Part shown: in pieces, positions 49,024 through 61,229 of the stretch
Layout of the letters: the number at the start of each line of letters is the position of its first letter
Position numbering within the stretch: the stretch's first letter is position 1
Origin: Verpa conica
Taxonomy: Eukaryota; Ascomycota; Pezizomycetes; Pezizales; Morchellaceae
NCBI GenBank assembly: GCA_033030425.1
Contig: JAUFSD010000006.1
Coordinates: 682,001-746,000 of the forward strand
Direction: 5' to 3'
Length of the DNA: 64,000 nucleotides
The notes under the pieces: generated by a model
Told to the model about the DNA's origin: nothing
What the model saw: the letters and a program-made list of their open reading frames with translations, nothing else
Database searches by the model: none
Program-made: the position numbers and the translations under genes

Positions 49024-49245
49024 CAGCTACAGACTTCTCAGCCACGCCGAGGCGATGTGAGAGCACGGCTATTCAGGAGGGTGTTTTGGGTTGTAGAAGA
49101 TGCAGTAGGCAAAGAGGTGAAGTGGGTATCGAGTGGTGCGGGAGAGGTGATGAAGAGAGCACCCATTGTTTCTTTTGTATTCTTGTTGTGGGGTTTGTGC
49201 GTTGGGTGGGAGCTAGGTGAATGGGCGTTTTCTAAGATTTTCTGA
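49021..49245 (+). other. In-frame C-terminal extension behind UAG-CAG-CUA
   Basis: The UAG stop (49021-49023) is followed by CAG CTA, which fits the readthrough consensus UAG CAR YYA known from plant viruses and tested in yeast. The frame then stays open for 73 codons to a TGA at 49243-49245. The extension is basic then hydrophobic: RARLFRRVFWVVEDAVGKEV, then a potential second membrane segment APIVSFVFLLWGLCVGWELG. No donor/acceptor pair with a good consensus was found that removes the stop and keeps this frame. Readthrough is an inference; a frame open by chance or a recent stop mutation are the alternatives. Confidence 0.45.
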
Positions 49246-50625
49246 TGTATGCATTAGGGATGGAGTTTTTTCTTTTTTCTTTTCCTTTTTTTTCTATGGG
49301 AGGGCTGTTTTAGAGAATACTTTTGGAGTGGGTTTGGGTTGCATATATTTATACTAGGCCACTAGCTTTGTGGAAATCTCATTTTCATCTTTTTTTTTCT
49401 GATATAAATAAAAATTTGGTTTTTGTCAATGATCTAGATGAATAAGTTCGAGTGATCTTATGGTGAACAAAAAAGGGGGGAGTAAACACTGTCTAGACTA
49501 ACTAATATCATCTACATAACACGAAAGCCATAGGGGCTATACTTAGATAATCCCTATCAGTATAATCACTTGTTGAGGGACAAACTAGCCTTAGAGTGTA
49601 CAAGAGCCCATTATGTCATTGTAGTAACGAGAACACTATATCAAAAATAAACTATCGGGGTTAAAGTAGATATCCATAGGTCTACTAGATAGCTATTATA
49701 GCTTAGAACAAATGACTTGTATGATTCGTTACCACAAAGACCCAAGTTTAGCTTATGTAGTTATATCAGGTGGATCCTTTAGACACTTATATCTAGAACT
49801 TGACTTTTACTCTTCAGAAAATACTAGTATCAGAAGAGCCATATATTTCTCGGCAGCGTGCGCCTTTTCTAGCTTCATGTAAATTTTTAGACATGGGCAA
49901 TCACTCGTTTAGCCTACTGGCAGGTTGTTAGTGTCGTTCTATCACTATATTAGCTTCTCCCAGGATTAACTTCCATGGTAGTTTTGTCCCAGGCGTATTA
50001 TCATAACAAAATTCTATTATATATAGCCCATTCGACTATTTAATATAAAGGAAAATAGTTAACCTTCCCACACCTAGTAGTACGAGAACACGTGACGGCA
50101 AGGAAAGAGTCAACTCCCACTACTTAGTTAGAACAAAATTGGATCCGTTCATTTTATAGTTCTAAGTCCACCGGTTCCTGAGTTAAACCAGGGATCCCTA
50201 TAGTGAACATCTAGTAATCTCGCGTCAAGACTCATAAGCGTAGCTTACTACACCCCGGTGCTTGGAATATAGGGGTAAGAATAAGTCTAGGTGTTTATTA
50301 TATAAGGCCGGTGAAGACATAGTAAATAGAGCAAACACTTCTTACCCCACACCCCGCACCCCGCACCCATTTCTTATCTCCCGCACGGGTATACATATAT
50401 GATTCTTTAATAAGAGTCAATACTCCATAGTTTAACTAATACTTACGGATCACCCCAGCTCCTACCTAACCACAGTTGGATCATCCGGCCCCAACAAAAA
50501 ATCACCTAGGTCTTGCAACTACAGGAAAACCCCGCAATAATCCCCTTATCTCCACTCACAAGTGATTACATGCGGGGGTGGGGGACTCTACTAACATACT
50601 ACCTTTAATCTGGTAAACAACTCAT
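49246..50625. other. AT-rich gene-poor region
   Basis: The first 200 bp or so is T-rich and is the likely 3' UTR of the membrane-protein gene. The rest is AT-rich, with no open frame of note. A short tandem CACCCCGCACCCCGCACCC occurs near 50350. Confidence 0.45.
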
Positions 50626-51004
50626 AGATGCACATGTTCTGGCCCATTGGGGGGACGTGCCTATCGGGAGGACGTCCTCTATATGGGCCAGCCTACGTCC
50701 CCTGTATTGGCAACATACGAAACACCCTGGCTACAAAAAAACACCCAGAAAGAGTTTTCAACCTCTAGTCTCGTGCCTAGCCCTAATGGTTGCTTTTGCT
50801 ACCCAGCAAATATAGGCTAGGCACGAGACTATCCAACCCCCTACGTACAAATATAATAAAGCATAGTATAAAATATAATTCATATTTTCTAGCTACTATT
50901 CATTATTTTAAGTATACCTATATTAATTGAGTTATACTCTGTTGGCTTGCACATGGGTGTTCCCCCGATAGGCACGTCCCCAATGGGCCAGAACACACAC
51001 ACCA
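50626..51004. mobile_element. Foldback / miniature inverted-repeat element with nested hairpin
   Basis: Outer arms: left GTTCTGGCCCATTGGGG then ACGTGCCTATCGGG (50636-50668, with two extra G), right the reverse complement at 50962-50994. The arms extend outwards by about 10 bp, where every mismatch is a transition (GATGCACATG against GGTGTGTGTG). A perfect 17-bp inner pair, TAGTCTCGTGCCTAGCC at 50766-50782 and its complement at 50815-50831, is bounded by TA. The interior is AT-rich and has no open frame. Probably a non-autonomous DNA element with a second small element or secondary foldback inside. Confidence 0.65.
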
Positions 51005-53028
51005 CTCTTATCAACATACAGTAACCCTATCTATGAGGCCCGACGTCTGAATAGCTGCTGTTGTATCTTATATTTTCAATGTATTTTTCTAAGAAAATTG
51101 CTGGTCCTGCAGGTTTTAAAACCTGCGAGCTACACCCGAGTGACCAGAAGTGACCTCAATTAAAAATGAGCCGAACCTAAGGGTAATATCTTTATTACAC
51201 CAGGCCTTCCCCCACCCCTGCGTCCCGATATTTACGATCAGTCACGCATAGTCTGTGGGCGCAGGTCAATTGTCACGCCCAAAAATATCCAGAAATACAT
51301 GCAACACCACAGTATGCACAAAACTTATAAACCAACATAGCCGCCCAACCTCACAGATATATATATAAAACTCCCCCACCATCTTCAACCTCAAATACTA
51401 ATTAAAACGTTGATCTAAATTACCTGGCCCCTATATGTGTCCTATTAACTTGAGAGAATAAAACGAACCCGCTGTACTACAAAAAATAGAGTTCTTACAC
51501 CCTACAACCCTTGTAGTGCAGGCACCTAAGCTGAGATAAGAACTTTCTACTCCGCCTCCACGCTACACCATAAAAAGATATCCCGAATAGCCGTATTGCT
51601 GGGGAAATGGAAGAGGACGGGGGAGGCAGAGATCGCGCGTGTAAGGCGTCTACTAAGTTGCCCGGTAGGGACAGGGTCCGGCGAAGGTAGAGAGATCAGA
51701 CGATATCTAAACCTTCGGGATGTACAAAATCTCGGTCAAATAAATAGAGGAGGTAGCAATAATCGATCGATCACATTTACCGGTTAGAGCACCGGCGGTA
51801 AGTACATGTAGGTATAGGTGTGAATGATCGTTCTTACCGATAGAACCCATTACATGTTTGCGGGTAGACAGTGCCGAATAAAGTACGCATCGTTAGAGTA
51901 TATATTTGCATTAGACAGTAGTCTAACACAATGCGTGTTGGACTTTGCTATCTTCCGGGCCTCATCGTCATGCGTAAATATTTATGGGGCTCACGAAAGA
52001 AATAAAAACTCAAAAAGTATGGCGAAAGTTGGTACTCCGCTCTGTCCCGAATTCCCATACCGGAAAGCAGTGTAATCCGGCGCCGCCACCCTGTGGGGAG
52101 AATTCTCTGCAGAATTGCTTCCCTGAAGGATATTTCTCGCCCTTAGCGCCGATCAGCTCCACGGATTACTCGCGTGGGTGAAACGGCGACCACAGGATTC
52201 GAACCGGGCACCACTGTCCGTTGGAATGGAAAGGGAAATCGTAACTGAGATGTGGAGATCTTCTTTCCAGATGGCCATTACAGCCGGTATCTAACCGAGG
52301 ACTTGGTAAATATGAACCCGCCGTCAACCCAACCAACCCTGGCCCTAGATAATTTTATGAAACACTAAGTGAGACACTGCACGTTAATGTCAACTACAAC
52401 ATCTCTTCTCAAAAACTATTACTAGTGAGACCCCCGCTCTTAACAATCAAATGATACTATTCTCGCACGATTATTATTGCTCAATGACTAAATACAGCCC
52501 ACAAGATGCACCAATCCCACCCAACCCTACCTACATGCATGCAGAGAAACAAAGAAAAACTTCGTGCATTTACAAATGCCCACACCAAACATCAACTTCC
52601 AAATTATTTCAATCTGAACAAGCAAATCTTTACGCTATAACCTTCAACGTACACCCAAAAAAAAAAAGCTAGTTCGAAACAAAAGGAATGCCTGTGTAGA
52701 AGTAGGTAATTAAAATAGGATAGAAAGAAGAAAAAACTAAATACGCCAATTGTCCAGCCTCCCCATTTATGTCCCACCTGGAAACCTTCCTCTAAATAAA
52801 TATGAACCCTACAAAGGAAAATATTTCTGATAATGGACAGCCTAATCTCAAAATAGATGGAGATAAGGCACAAAAAAACATGAAGACTCCAACCCAACCA
52901 ACCATCCTCCCAATGTAACCTCCCAGCCCCGAACAAATGAAATACCTACAATAGAAAAATAGAAACACCAATACAAATGAAATAAAGTCCAGCGTCATGC
53001 TTTTTCCCCTCCATCAACATCCCAAACT
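51005..53028. other. Gene-poor region before the Ser-rich gene
   Basis: No recognised gene. A perfect 18-bp palindrome GCAGGTTTTAAAACCTGC lies at 51109-51126. Between about 52.4 and 53.0 kb the plus strand is A/C-rich (U-rich on the minus strand), the likely 3' UTR of the minus-strand gene ending at 53029. A tRNA B-box-like word at 52195-52205 was examined and rejected. Confidence 0.4.
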
Positions 53029-54903
53029 TCAAACTCCAATCAGTGATACCTGCTGGGTCTCCCAATCCCAGCCAACAACCTGTTCATCCGCATCCATCTC
53101 CCATAATGTATCAGCCCATTCAGAAGTAATACCAACTTCTCCAAAGAACCTAAGTCCCTTCGACTTCTCCAAATCACTCATATCTTCCAAACCCGCTGCT
53201 TGCATCCCCTCGAGCGCTTCTAACACCATACAATCCGAGCTCGCTGTCCTCCGACGATCTCTTCTCCTTGGTGGTGTCGAAAGCATCTGTCCATATGAAG
53301 AGACTGAAGAGACTGAAGACAACATCAACTCTGGTGTTGATGTGATCGAACCCGTTAAGCTGGTAATTGACTTCCTGTGGGTTTTGGCTAGCGAGAGATG
53401 CTTGTGATATGTTTCTTCAGTATCAGAGTCTTCATCCTCATCCGAGGAGTAATTCTCTGGCGGACTGTTATGAAGCCATGAGGTCTTTGTCTTAAGTGTC
53501 TTGATGCCTGGGTAGTAGATCGACTCGGCATCATCTATAATCTCAACTTCTTCACCATTAAGTCCTCCAAGGCCAATAGAGTCATGGCGGTTACGTGAAC
53601 CGTTTTGGCCACGGCAGAAAAAGGTGGCTATGGAAGATTTCCGTGAGTTGGGAATCGAAGGTTTTTTGGTATAATCAAATGCTGGCGAGTCCTCGATGTC
53701 GGTCTCATCATCCCCGTCAAATAAAAACGATGAGGTAGTGGAACAAGGTGTTGGGGGTTGGATGACTGGAGAGTATTGCCCTGATTCCTCACAGCCAGGC
53801 AGTGATACGGTAGTTTTTTCTTCCTTTTGTGCCAGAGGCGAGAAAACAGGAGAGTTTGGAATACTCTCAAAGATGTTTGATGGTATTGGGAGGTAGGTCT
53901 GGGGAAATTTGGTGGATGCGGCTTCCACCTCTGTGGTTTTAGGCATTGGTGATACTCCCCGTGATGCATCAAACCAAGGGCTTGCTAGGTATATTGGGGT
54001 AATCTCTTCACGGTGATTAGGTTCTTCGCGGTAGCTATAGCTCCTGAATATTTCTTCTTTCGCTTTGGTGTGCTCGACCTCCTGGGATTCCTCCTCATCG
54101 TATCCTTCTTCGAGAGTCTGAGAAAGCAATTGTACACCAGCTTCTGGAGACTCGGTGAAATCATACTGCTCTGGTGCGAGCATTGAAGTGTCGAGTACGA
54201 TGGCTGGTTCCAAAACAGGAACAGGGACATTGGTTTTCCTGATAGGAAACGGAGGCGATATTTTCCTAGGAGCTTGAAGATCAAGAGGAGGTGGTCTACG
54301 ACTATTCTTAGTGCGTCTAGGAGCTGATTTAAAAAGTCGAAAGCGTGAGTGCGCTGTCGCGCGGGTATTTGGTGTAATCGGTACGGGAGTTATAGGTGTT
54401 CGTGCGACTGGAGTTACCGGACTTGATGGGCCATCATCTCTTCTCTTGCTATGGAACTGAAATGTATGGAAGCCTTTGAAGATGGAGGTTTTTGTGTTGA
54501 TTGAAAGAGTACTCTGTTCCTTGATCTTCATTTTTTCAATCTTTTCGACCCTCCCAATCATTTGACCCTCCCCACCATATAAACTATCCTCCTCCTCAGA
54601 CTCATAATCTTCATTGATTATTGTGATTGCGGGCGAAACGATAAGTCCGTCGTCAGCAAGTACTGAAGGTGATGGTTGAGAATTATATTTCTTCAAAGAA
54701 TCAATAGAAGTCATCGAAGATCGCTTTGATGACCATGGCGACGATGATAAGATTGAAATTTCCTTGCTTGATGGAGAAACTGCACCATCTTCTGCTATAT
54801 AGGGTCTCCTCCCGATACTGGCTTTTGGTGAGCAGGACCTTGAACTGACTCCGCTAGGTGTTACTGGACGAGGGTTGAATGAAAAATCCGGTTTGAAGAC
54901 CAT
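53029..54903 (-). CDS. Fungal orphan, Ser/Pro/Glu-rich, low complexity
   Basis: Single-exon gene, 624 residues, no family recognised. The true ATG is at 54903 (MVFKPDFSFNPRPVTPSG); the frame is open a few codons further upstream but only with TTG. Composition is Ser/Thr/Pro/Glu-rich with repeated S/T-P sites (SPVTPVARTPITPVPITP), basic patches (PRRTKNSRRPPPLDL, PPRRRDRRRTASSD) and acidic Ser clusters (NYSSDEDEDSDTEE), suggesting a phosphorylated, largely disordered, possibly nuclear protein. The most ordered-looking part is the end: LEALEGMQAAGLEDM to EWADTLWEMDADEQVVGWDW, which may be a short interaction module. No signal peptide, membrane segment or catalytic motif. Confidence 0.78.
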   Translation of the reverse strand: MVFKPDFSFNPRPVTPSGVSSRSCSPKASIGRRPYIAEDGAVSPSSKEISILSSSPWSSKRSSMTSIDSLKKYNSQPSPSVLADDGLIVSPAITIINEDYESEEEDSLYGGEGQMIGRVEKIEKMKIKEQSTLSINTKTSIFKGFHTFQFHSKRRDDGPSSPVTPVARTPITPVPITPNTRATAHSRFRLFKSAPRRTKNSRRPPPLDLQAPRKISPPFPIRKTNVPVPVLEPAIVLDTSMLAPEQYDFTESPEAGVQLLSQTLEEGYDEEESQEVEHTKAKEEIFRSYSYREEPNHREEITPIYLASPWFDASRGVSPMPKTTEVEAASTKFPQTYLPIPSNIFESIPNSPVFSPLAQKEEKTTVSLPGCEESGQYSPVIQPPTPCSTTSSFLFDGDDETDIEDSPAFDYTKKPSIPNSRKSSIATFFCRGQNGSRNRHDSIGLGGLNGEEVEIIDDAESIYYPGIKTLKTKTSWLHNSPPENYSSDEDEDSDTEETYHKHLSLAKTHRKSITSLTGSITSTPELMLSSVSSVSSYGQMLSTPPRRRDRRRTASSDCMVLEALEGMQAAGLEDMSDLEKSKGLRFFGEVGITSEWADTLWEMDADEQVVGWDWETQQVSLIGV

Positions 54904-57900
54904 GATGGGCAATTGGCTATCTTAATCGAAGCTGCATAGCAATAAGATACGAACTATTGTTTCGAGGTGCTGCTGACTTTGGTGGGTATCGCTGCTATTA
55001 AGTGTGAGCGAGGGTGTGTATTTATGGAGTAGTTAATAACGTACTGTAATTTCAGGACAAATAAAGCTGGGGGGGAAGGACAAGAATTGTTTTTTCTTAT
55101 TTCCTATAAGCGGTTCGGAGGCTGGACAGTAATGGAAATAATATTGAAGGCGGTATATGGACGGTGGGAATAATAACGGCTTTTTTTTTTTCTAAACAGA
55201 GCTGTGGAGGTGGAGCAAGCCGAGGGTTACATATACCTATATAAATCTCCGGCATTTATCTATGCAAAACCGGTATGCGTAAGGGGCCCCTTCTGGAATT
55301 TCCAGGTAAAGTGACGGTGTTGAACTGTGCCGCAAGCTGAAAGCAGATTGGTGTGGGCATGGCTGGCTCGTTTCCATGGAATACACGCCCGCAACTGGCT
55401 CTGAGTGTTTGAGTCCACCCTTGCCGGCACGTAGACACACAGACTTTCTCGTCCTGGCATTTAGCAGGGGTCGGTGGGTCAGCCCGGCGATCTGTCTGTC
55501 AAAGCTCGAGCTGAGCACTACGCTGTGGGGGCTGTTGGTGCTGGCTGTTGTCGGTGCCAGCACAGGTCTGCACACATCAGTCCGTATGGAGAAACCATGC
55601 CATGAGATCTCTCGATATTCTATGTGTAAGGCACAAACGAGAGCTACACCCTATGATGTCCTAATTCAGTTGCAGAATATAGTGATAAATGAGAAACAGA
55701 ATGTGTGGGCGGGCGGGTATCCGCATTGGACAGATTGTGCCCCGGTTTACCGTGTTTGTCTGTTGGAAAATTATGCTTTTTCCACTATACCGCGGGTACC
55801 TTTCGAGTCTCAGTCAGTTCTTTGTTGTTGATCGACAAATTCTGTTGGATTCCCCTGATCTGCTGATTTCGCTCGCTTTTCGCCAAATTACGAACGACAT
55901 CATCGAAAAAACGTGGGATTGTGCAATGATAATTGCTTTCCGTCATTTGTGAGCCCAGCCCGCTCCGTCACACACACATAGCACTACATGTATTCTAGCA
56001 AAGAAATCAAAGAAACCCCAAGAAATGTTTATTTCTATACTATGTGACTACATGTATAGAGACTACTATTCCAGGTCCGTCCATCTTATGATAAGTCTGA
56101 TAGCCAAGAAAGTACATGTATTTAACAAACGTTTTGGCAATGCACCCCACAGTCCATATCTGGAACCCAGGCCTGACTATACCGGCGACAAACTCGGTCG
56201 TCGTGGTTCCAAAATCAGGTCCTTTGTACATATATTCGGTCTCAACTAACCAGGATCCGCCTAGTTGAGAAGAGGCTGCGCACCCCCCCCCCCCCCGGTA
56301 TAAACAAGGCTCGGGTTTGCATGTTTAGGGGTCGTGCGGCTCGGCGAACCCACACCTGTTTCGACACCCCGGCTCCAACTACATTTGCGGTGAGCGTTTT
56401 TTGACGAAAGACTAAAAGTTCTTATTTTACTGAATAGACTCCGAGGATCGGAAAGCTTAGGAGATAATAATAGTTCGCGTGACATCTAGATAAATAAACG
56501 TCACGACATCGAGCGCATCTGGGCCCGTCCGATCGCCTTTTAGAATAGAGTGTATATGCTCGGGCGTTATGAGACTAAGATGAGTCTCTGGCTGGGAAAT
56601 GGGGGCGCACTGAGCGCAATGCATCTCGGCTTCTAACTCACACAGATTGCCGTACCAAAGCGCCCTCAAAGCTTCAAAAGCTTAGGGATTCCAATGCCTA
56701 CTAGTCCTACCGACAAGACCATGAGTTGATTACTCTATTATTAACTCCTGCTGTAGTAGCGCCTCGCTGCAGTTGCGGCGCGTCTCGTACATAAAGACAC
56801 AGAAAGGAGAGACCAACCAAGAAGGTATGCGGTTCAGTTGAGCCTCGCACCGTGACATCACGGAGGTGATGCTCCCTGGGAGAGTAATATACTCTACATT
56901 CGTTTCCGATCTCTGGTGGAATTTTGGATAGCGGGGTATGTTAAACCCGCCTGTCATCCCTTCTCCATGAGCAGGTGCATGCTGAGATGACATTGGTTGT
57001 TAACTGACGTCGATAAACGTGGTGTCTGTGATAGGTGCCTCCGTTGCTCTGGATTTGAGGCGACTACAGCTCACGAACCCACCACCCCCCGATTCTTACC
57101 TCTATGGAATCCACGATCCCGGCGGTTGGTCTGTAAAGGAAACACTTATCTGTAAATGACTATTATATTGTTATATCCGATGGAGATGCCGTGGCATGTC
57201 CGTTAGGGGTGGTGTTCCAGTCCTGTTTACGAGAATAGGAGTCAATAGTCCGGAGATTAAAAGTGATCGTAGTATATATGCATTGCAAACTCATTGATCT
57301 CTCGGAGGTATTAGAACTGTTGATGACGACAATTTGAGTGTTCTAGAAGTTTCACGGTTTTCCCCGACCCCAGGAGTCATGTATACTCACTCGGCATCGT
57401 AAGCGTAGCAACACCGAGATGAAACACTCATGCTTGTAGTATTGATATATTTTTTACCCGACTACCTAATATAATTGGAACGGAGAACCCCAGGTCTCTG
57501 GGGATAGTTAATAAAGGGTATTAATATTAGGGCTGGATATTAAAATGCCAATACCTTCAGCCGCTGAATAAACCCAGAGTTGAAACACATCTTAATACAG
57601 ATCCTATTATTACTAAATCACCCCGGGGCACTATCCAAACAGGGGCCCCCGAGAAAGCGCAGTCAAGCCTTACAAACCAATGACATCACCTTCATGTGGC
57701 TTTCTCCGTGATGATTTCTATAGTCTCCAGCCTTTACTGATATAGTAGGTAATAATGAGATCGAATAACTCCATTCGATTATCACTTCCTTTAACGTAAT
57801 TTTTCTATTGAGGGATGATAAGTGTATTATCTATGATAGGTTTCTTAGGTCCAGAACCATGCGCGTGATAATCTACGATCCATCAGCCCATTCCGAGGAG

Positions 57901-58970
57901 ACCCAAGATCTTAGTGGTTCGCCTACATAGTATACTCAGCTCACTACTTGATACAGGGTGATGTTGCCCCATGTGTAAGAAGTACTTGTGGTCGTGTTTC
58001 AACTTTGATAATCAAACGTACCAATACAAAACACTACTGCAAGGCTGGTGATGTTGTTGTGCGTGGCAAACATGATGAATCACTAACAAGTAAATATAGG
58101 GCGTATATGTCGATATTGACATGAGCTACGGGATGGGAGCCAATACAGAAGTTTCTCCCCCGAGTCATAAACACTTAGGATAGCGTTTTTGGGACATTAT
58201 ACTTCACCAGAGGGATGCATCTGTTGGTAGTAAAACAGTGCGAAACACTCGGGTGCACATACCTTTCGGGAGTCCTAGTCCCTGTAACCCGATCATAAAC
58301 CCTCACTCGGTCAAAGCTTCATGCATACCGTTGAGGTTGCCTGATCTGATCTATTACCTAATTATAGCGGGTTAGGCAAATAGCTCCTTGACCCAAGGGC
58401 GCGGGGGGGGGTCTCTAGTGAAATCTCTCCATAAGATGAAGAGTTAAGATTAAGCGTAACCTACCCTCGCTTGACATGCCCGACACGGGCTTCGCGGTGG
58501 TCTCCTTCTTAATTCTCCGACCCCACTAAATTTGAATATGGCAAATCAGCGATCTGATAAGATCCAACACGGGAAGTCGGCGACGCTCTGAAGCCAGAAC
58601 CAACAGCTTGCATCCTCGTTCCTCGGAAATTGGGTTATACGTTCCGGCTCCCGAATATCCTCTTATTTTTGCTAGGGCTTTGACTACGGTATATTTCTAC
58701 GATCTACCGGTTTCCTTTGCGCATTAACATTTCTTACCATAGATATTTTACCAATATGGAAGGTCCTTACATAGGTTCCTAATTTTACAAACAGCACTGG
58801 AGCGCCACAACGACGACATTATTCACGACGGATTTATTCGTAACATTGATCTCAGTAACCGAGTAGTAGGCCTGGGGGCACGTACTCAATAGGATTAAAT
58901 AAATTAGCGTTCAATCCCAAATTAGAGAACATATCCTCAGGAGGCTTTTCGAGCGAGTTCGGTCATTTCA
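54904..58970. other. Upstream region of the Ser-rich gene, then gene desert
   Basis: 54904-55230 is the likely promoter of the minus-strand gene (purine/pyrimidine tracts, T-rich runs near 55090 and 55182). Beyond this, to about 59 kb, GC is moderate and no open frame has a family signal; the largest (55376-55831, 151 codons) overlaps shorter antisense frames. A C14 run lies at 56283-56296. Confidence 0.4.
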
Positions 58971-61229
58971 GTGAAGGAAATACGGCTTGTGCCTAATAAT
59001 CGCATCCTAGTTGATATTTCGGGTTGGTGGTGGCCATTCTCGCTTCTATTTGTTGGCCCTAACCCTAAGCACGGTATGAAACGAGATGTAGTGAGAAAAA
59101 TTTGTGGCCCTTGTCAGAATTCTCCTAAGGCATATAGTAATAGATTACGAGGAGCTGAGGGCAGGACGCTAAGCAGGCTTAGGTATACCAATTCTCCATT
59201 AAACACAACATTAGCTGAAGTAACTATCCACCAGCTAGCTCAAAGTCTTAGAGGTTCTTGTGATAGACTTTCTTCGAGCGCAGAGACCAGGTCCTAACAG
59301 TATAGGCGAGTAAGACTGTCATAGTTTTTTTACCTTTGTCTTAGAAAGACTTTACACCAACACGGTCTACTACGCGAACCTTGAAGACAGGTCTAAAGCA
59401 AGATTCTAACAATGCTCAGATGATCAGTGCAACCTTCTATGTAAGACACCTGGTTCTTATTCCATGGAGGTTTACATCTTAATGGCTACTCACCACACCC
59501 TCATCTACCAAGTCTACATAAGAACACAGTTCCAGCCGAAGATGAGACCCTTGGTTTTCACCCGAGGGTCTTAGAATAGTTCTCATAGGTGGGGGACCTG
59601 GCCTCCGATATGTAGTCGTAGTCGTCAGGAGTTCCGGAATATGGTAACGGGGAACGCCATGTCTCTCCTACGATGCTACTTTTGTCAGCCTGTGCCGTTG
59701 GCTAATTCTATATAGTAATCATGTTATTTATTTGTCGGCATGGTGAGATCCAATAGATCGCTGGGGATTTTGTTTAGAGGGTAACAGTAAGCAAAACATA
59801 GCGTCCCCTCCCGAAGAGGCCACGAGGTTTGGGGGGATGAGACTCTGGTGTGCTACCTAAACAGCTTGGCAGGCGATTATACTTTAAAGGGGGCGTGGGC
59901 CCTATCATGGCACTGACTTTGTAGCTACGGGGGAAGTAGACTTCTTACGGAGATTGATTCTCGGTTTCGGTAGTCAGTTTCTTTAGGAGGGGAGTCCGGC
60001 AGTGGGGTGGAGTGGGGGAGATGTTTTCAAATGCCTCAAATACTAGATACCAGGAGCCTAGAACGATAGTTCACGTGCTTCTCCCCCCACGGTAGATCTG
60101 GTATTGTTTCTTGTCGGTTGATTATCTACATGCTGTGTCTTACGGATACCTCATCTCATGCACGTGAATAGTGACGGGCGCATTTACAGCTGTGGTAGAC
60201 TGGAACAATCCGCCACTAGGCCTTGCTTGCCGACGCCCATTAAGCCCTGATAACTTTCTCTGCATATGCGATGTACCCGCTGCCGCGCATAAACCCTAAT
60301 TATACGTGCATGTGTGCGTAAAGGCGATGCGTTGGGAGTAAGCACGTTGGAAGCTTCTGTGAAGCTTCTACTCCTGCGTTTCAGCCCTGGGCTTTTGGTG
60401 GTAGGCGGGGAACAATCAATGGGGTCTGAGTGTAAGTGAAGATCATAATGGAAGGGGTGGGCTCGGCATCCCGGCTGACAGGAAGGAAGGGCTACGCAGC
60501 AACCATATAGGGAGCGACGGGGAGGAACGGGGGTGTTTGATACATCTAATATCGGCAACCTATAGCGGTAAGTATACGATCAACTGTGAAACAAGATAGA
60601 GATAATACATGTGCCTGTAGGAGCTGCTATATGTCTTTCTTAATCTAGTTAATCATAATAAATCACTCGATCTTACCTTAGGATTGGAATGAATGAATTA
60701 ATCATAAGTACATGGAGCCACTGGAATGAATGAATGAATGAATAAGTACATGGGGACTGGAATTACCATCACTATTTGACGTGACTAAATTTACTGGGAG
60801 AAACTCGGGGAATATGCTATCTGTTGCCCTTCGTAGGGGGAAAGAGTTAATAGAGGTTGTACTTCTTGCGAATGTGTTAATTATAGTTTCATAATTATAT
60901 GAGGCTAATAACTATTGTCAGCTTAAGATAGAGTATAACGACAACGTTCTAGAGTGTTTGGCTAATGCCTAGATATAGTAATAGAAGAAAGCACGAGTTT
61001 ACGTAGTAGGGAAACCTGCTAGAAGTGTACTGAGTAGAGAAACTTAGAGAATTGAAAGGTTAATTTTTGACCTGAACCTAAAGATTATTTGTACTTGTCG
61101 AAAAATAAAATGTATCCCCGTTGCAACGACCAAAGGTGAATAATTTTATTTTCCAGCTAGTAGATAACAGGGCTAGGTAATTCAGGGGTCTATTAATGAA
61201 CTTGAGGGTCGGCAATTAAAGCTGGGGGA
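58971..61229. other. Gene desert, second part, with a short tandem repeat
   Basis: Frames at 58971-59297 (108 codons) and 60184-60558 (124 codons, minus) have no recognisable family. AT content rises after 60.5 kb. A two-unit tandem repeat lies at 60686-60758. Confidence 0.4.
60686..60758. repeat. Two-unit tandem repeat (37 and 36 bp) with GAAT microsatellite
   Basis: Unit 1 (60686-60722) and unit 2 (60723-60758) both start GGAATGAATGAAT, share AAGTACATGG in the middle and end in ACT. Unit 2 carries an extra GAAT step. A third partial start GGAATT follows. Confidence 0.7.

Noticed and set aside
48983..49076. Possible introns removing the UAG stop at 49021
   Set aside because: Candidate donors at 48983 and 48992 combined with YAG acceptors shift the frame away from the downstream extension. 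Frame-keeping combinations need a poor GAG acceptor or a poor distant donor.
52195..52205. tRNA B-box-like word (GGTTCGAATCC on the minus strand)
   Set aside because: The T-arm stem does not pair beyond two or three bases, and no matching acceptor stem or anticodon arm is found at the right distance.
55376..55831. 151-codon plus-strand frame
   Set aside because: No family recognised, shorter antisense frames overlap it, and nothing in it suggests splicing or domain structure; likely chance.
60184..60558. 124-codon minus-strand Pro/Ser/His-rich frame
   Set aside because: No motif, signal or family; consistent with a random open frame in mid-GC DNA.
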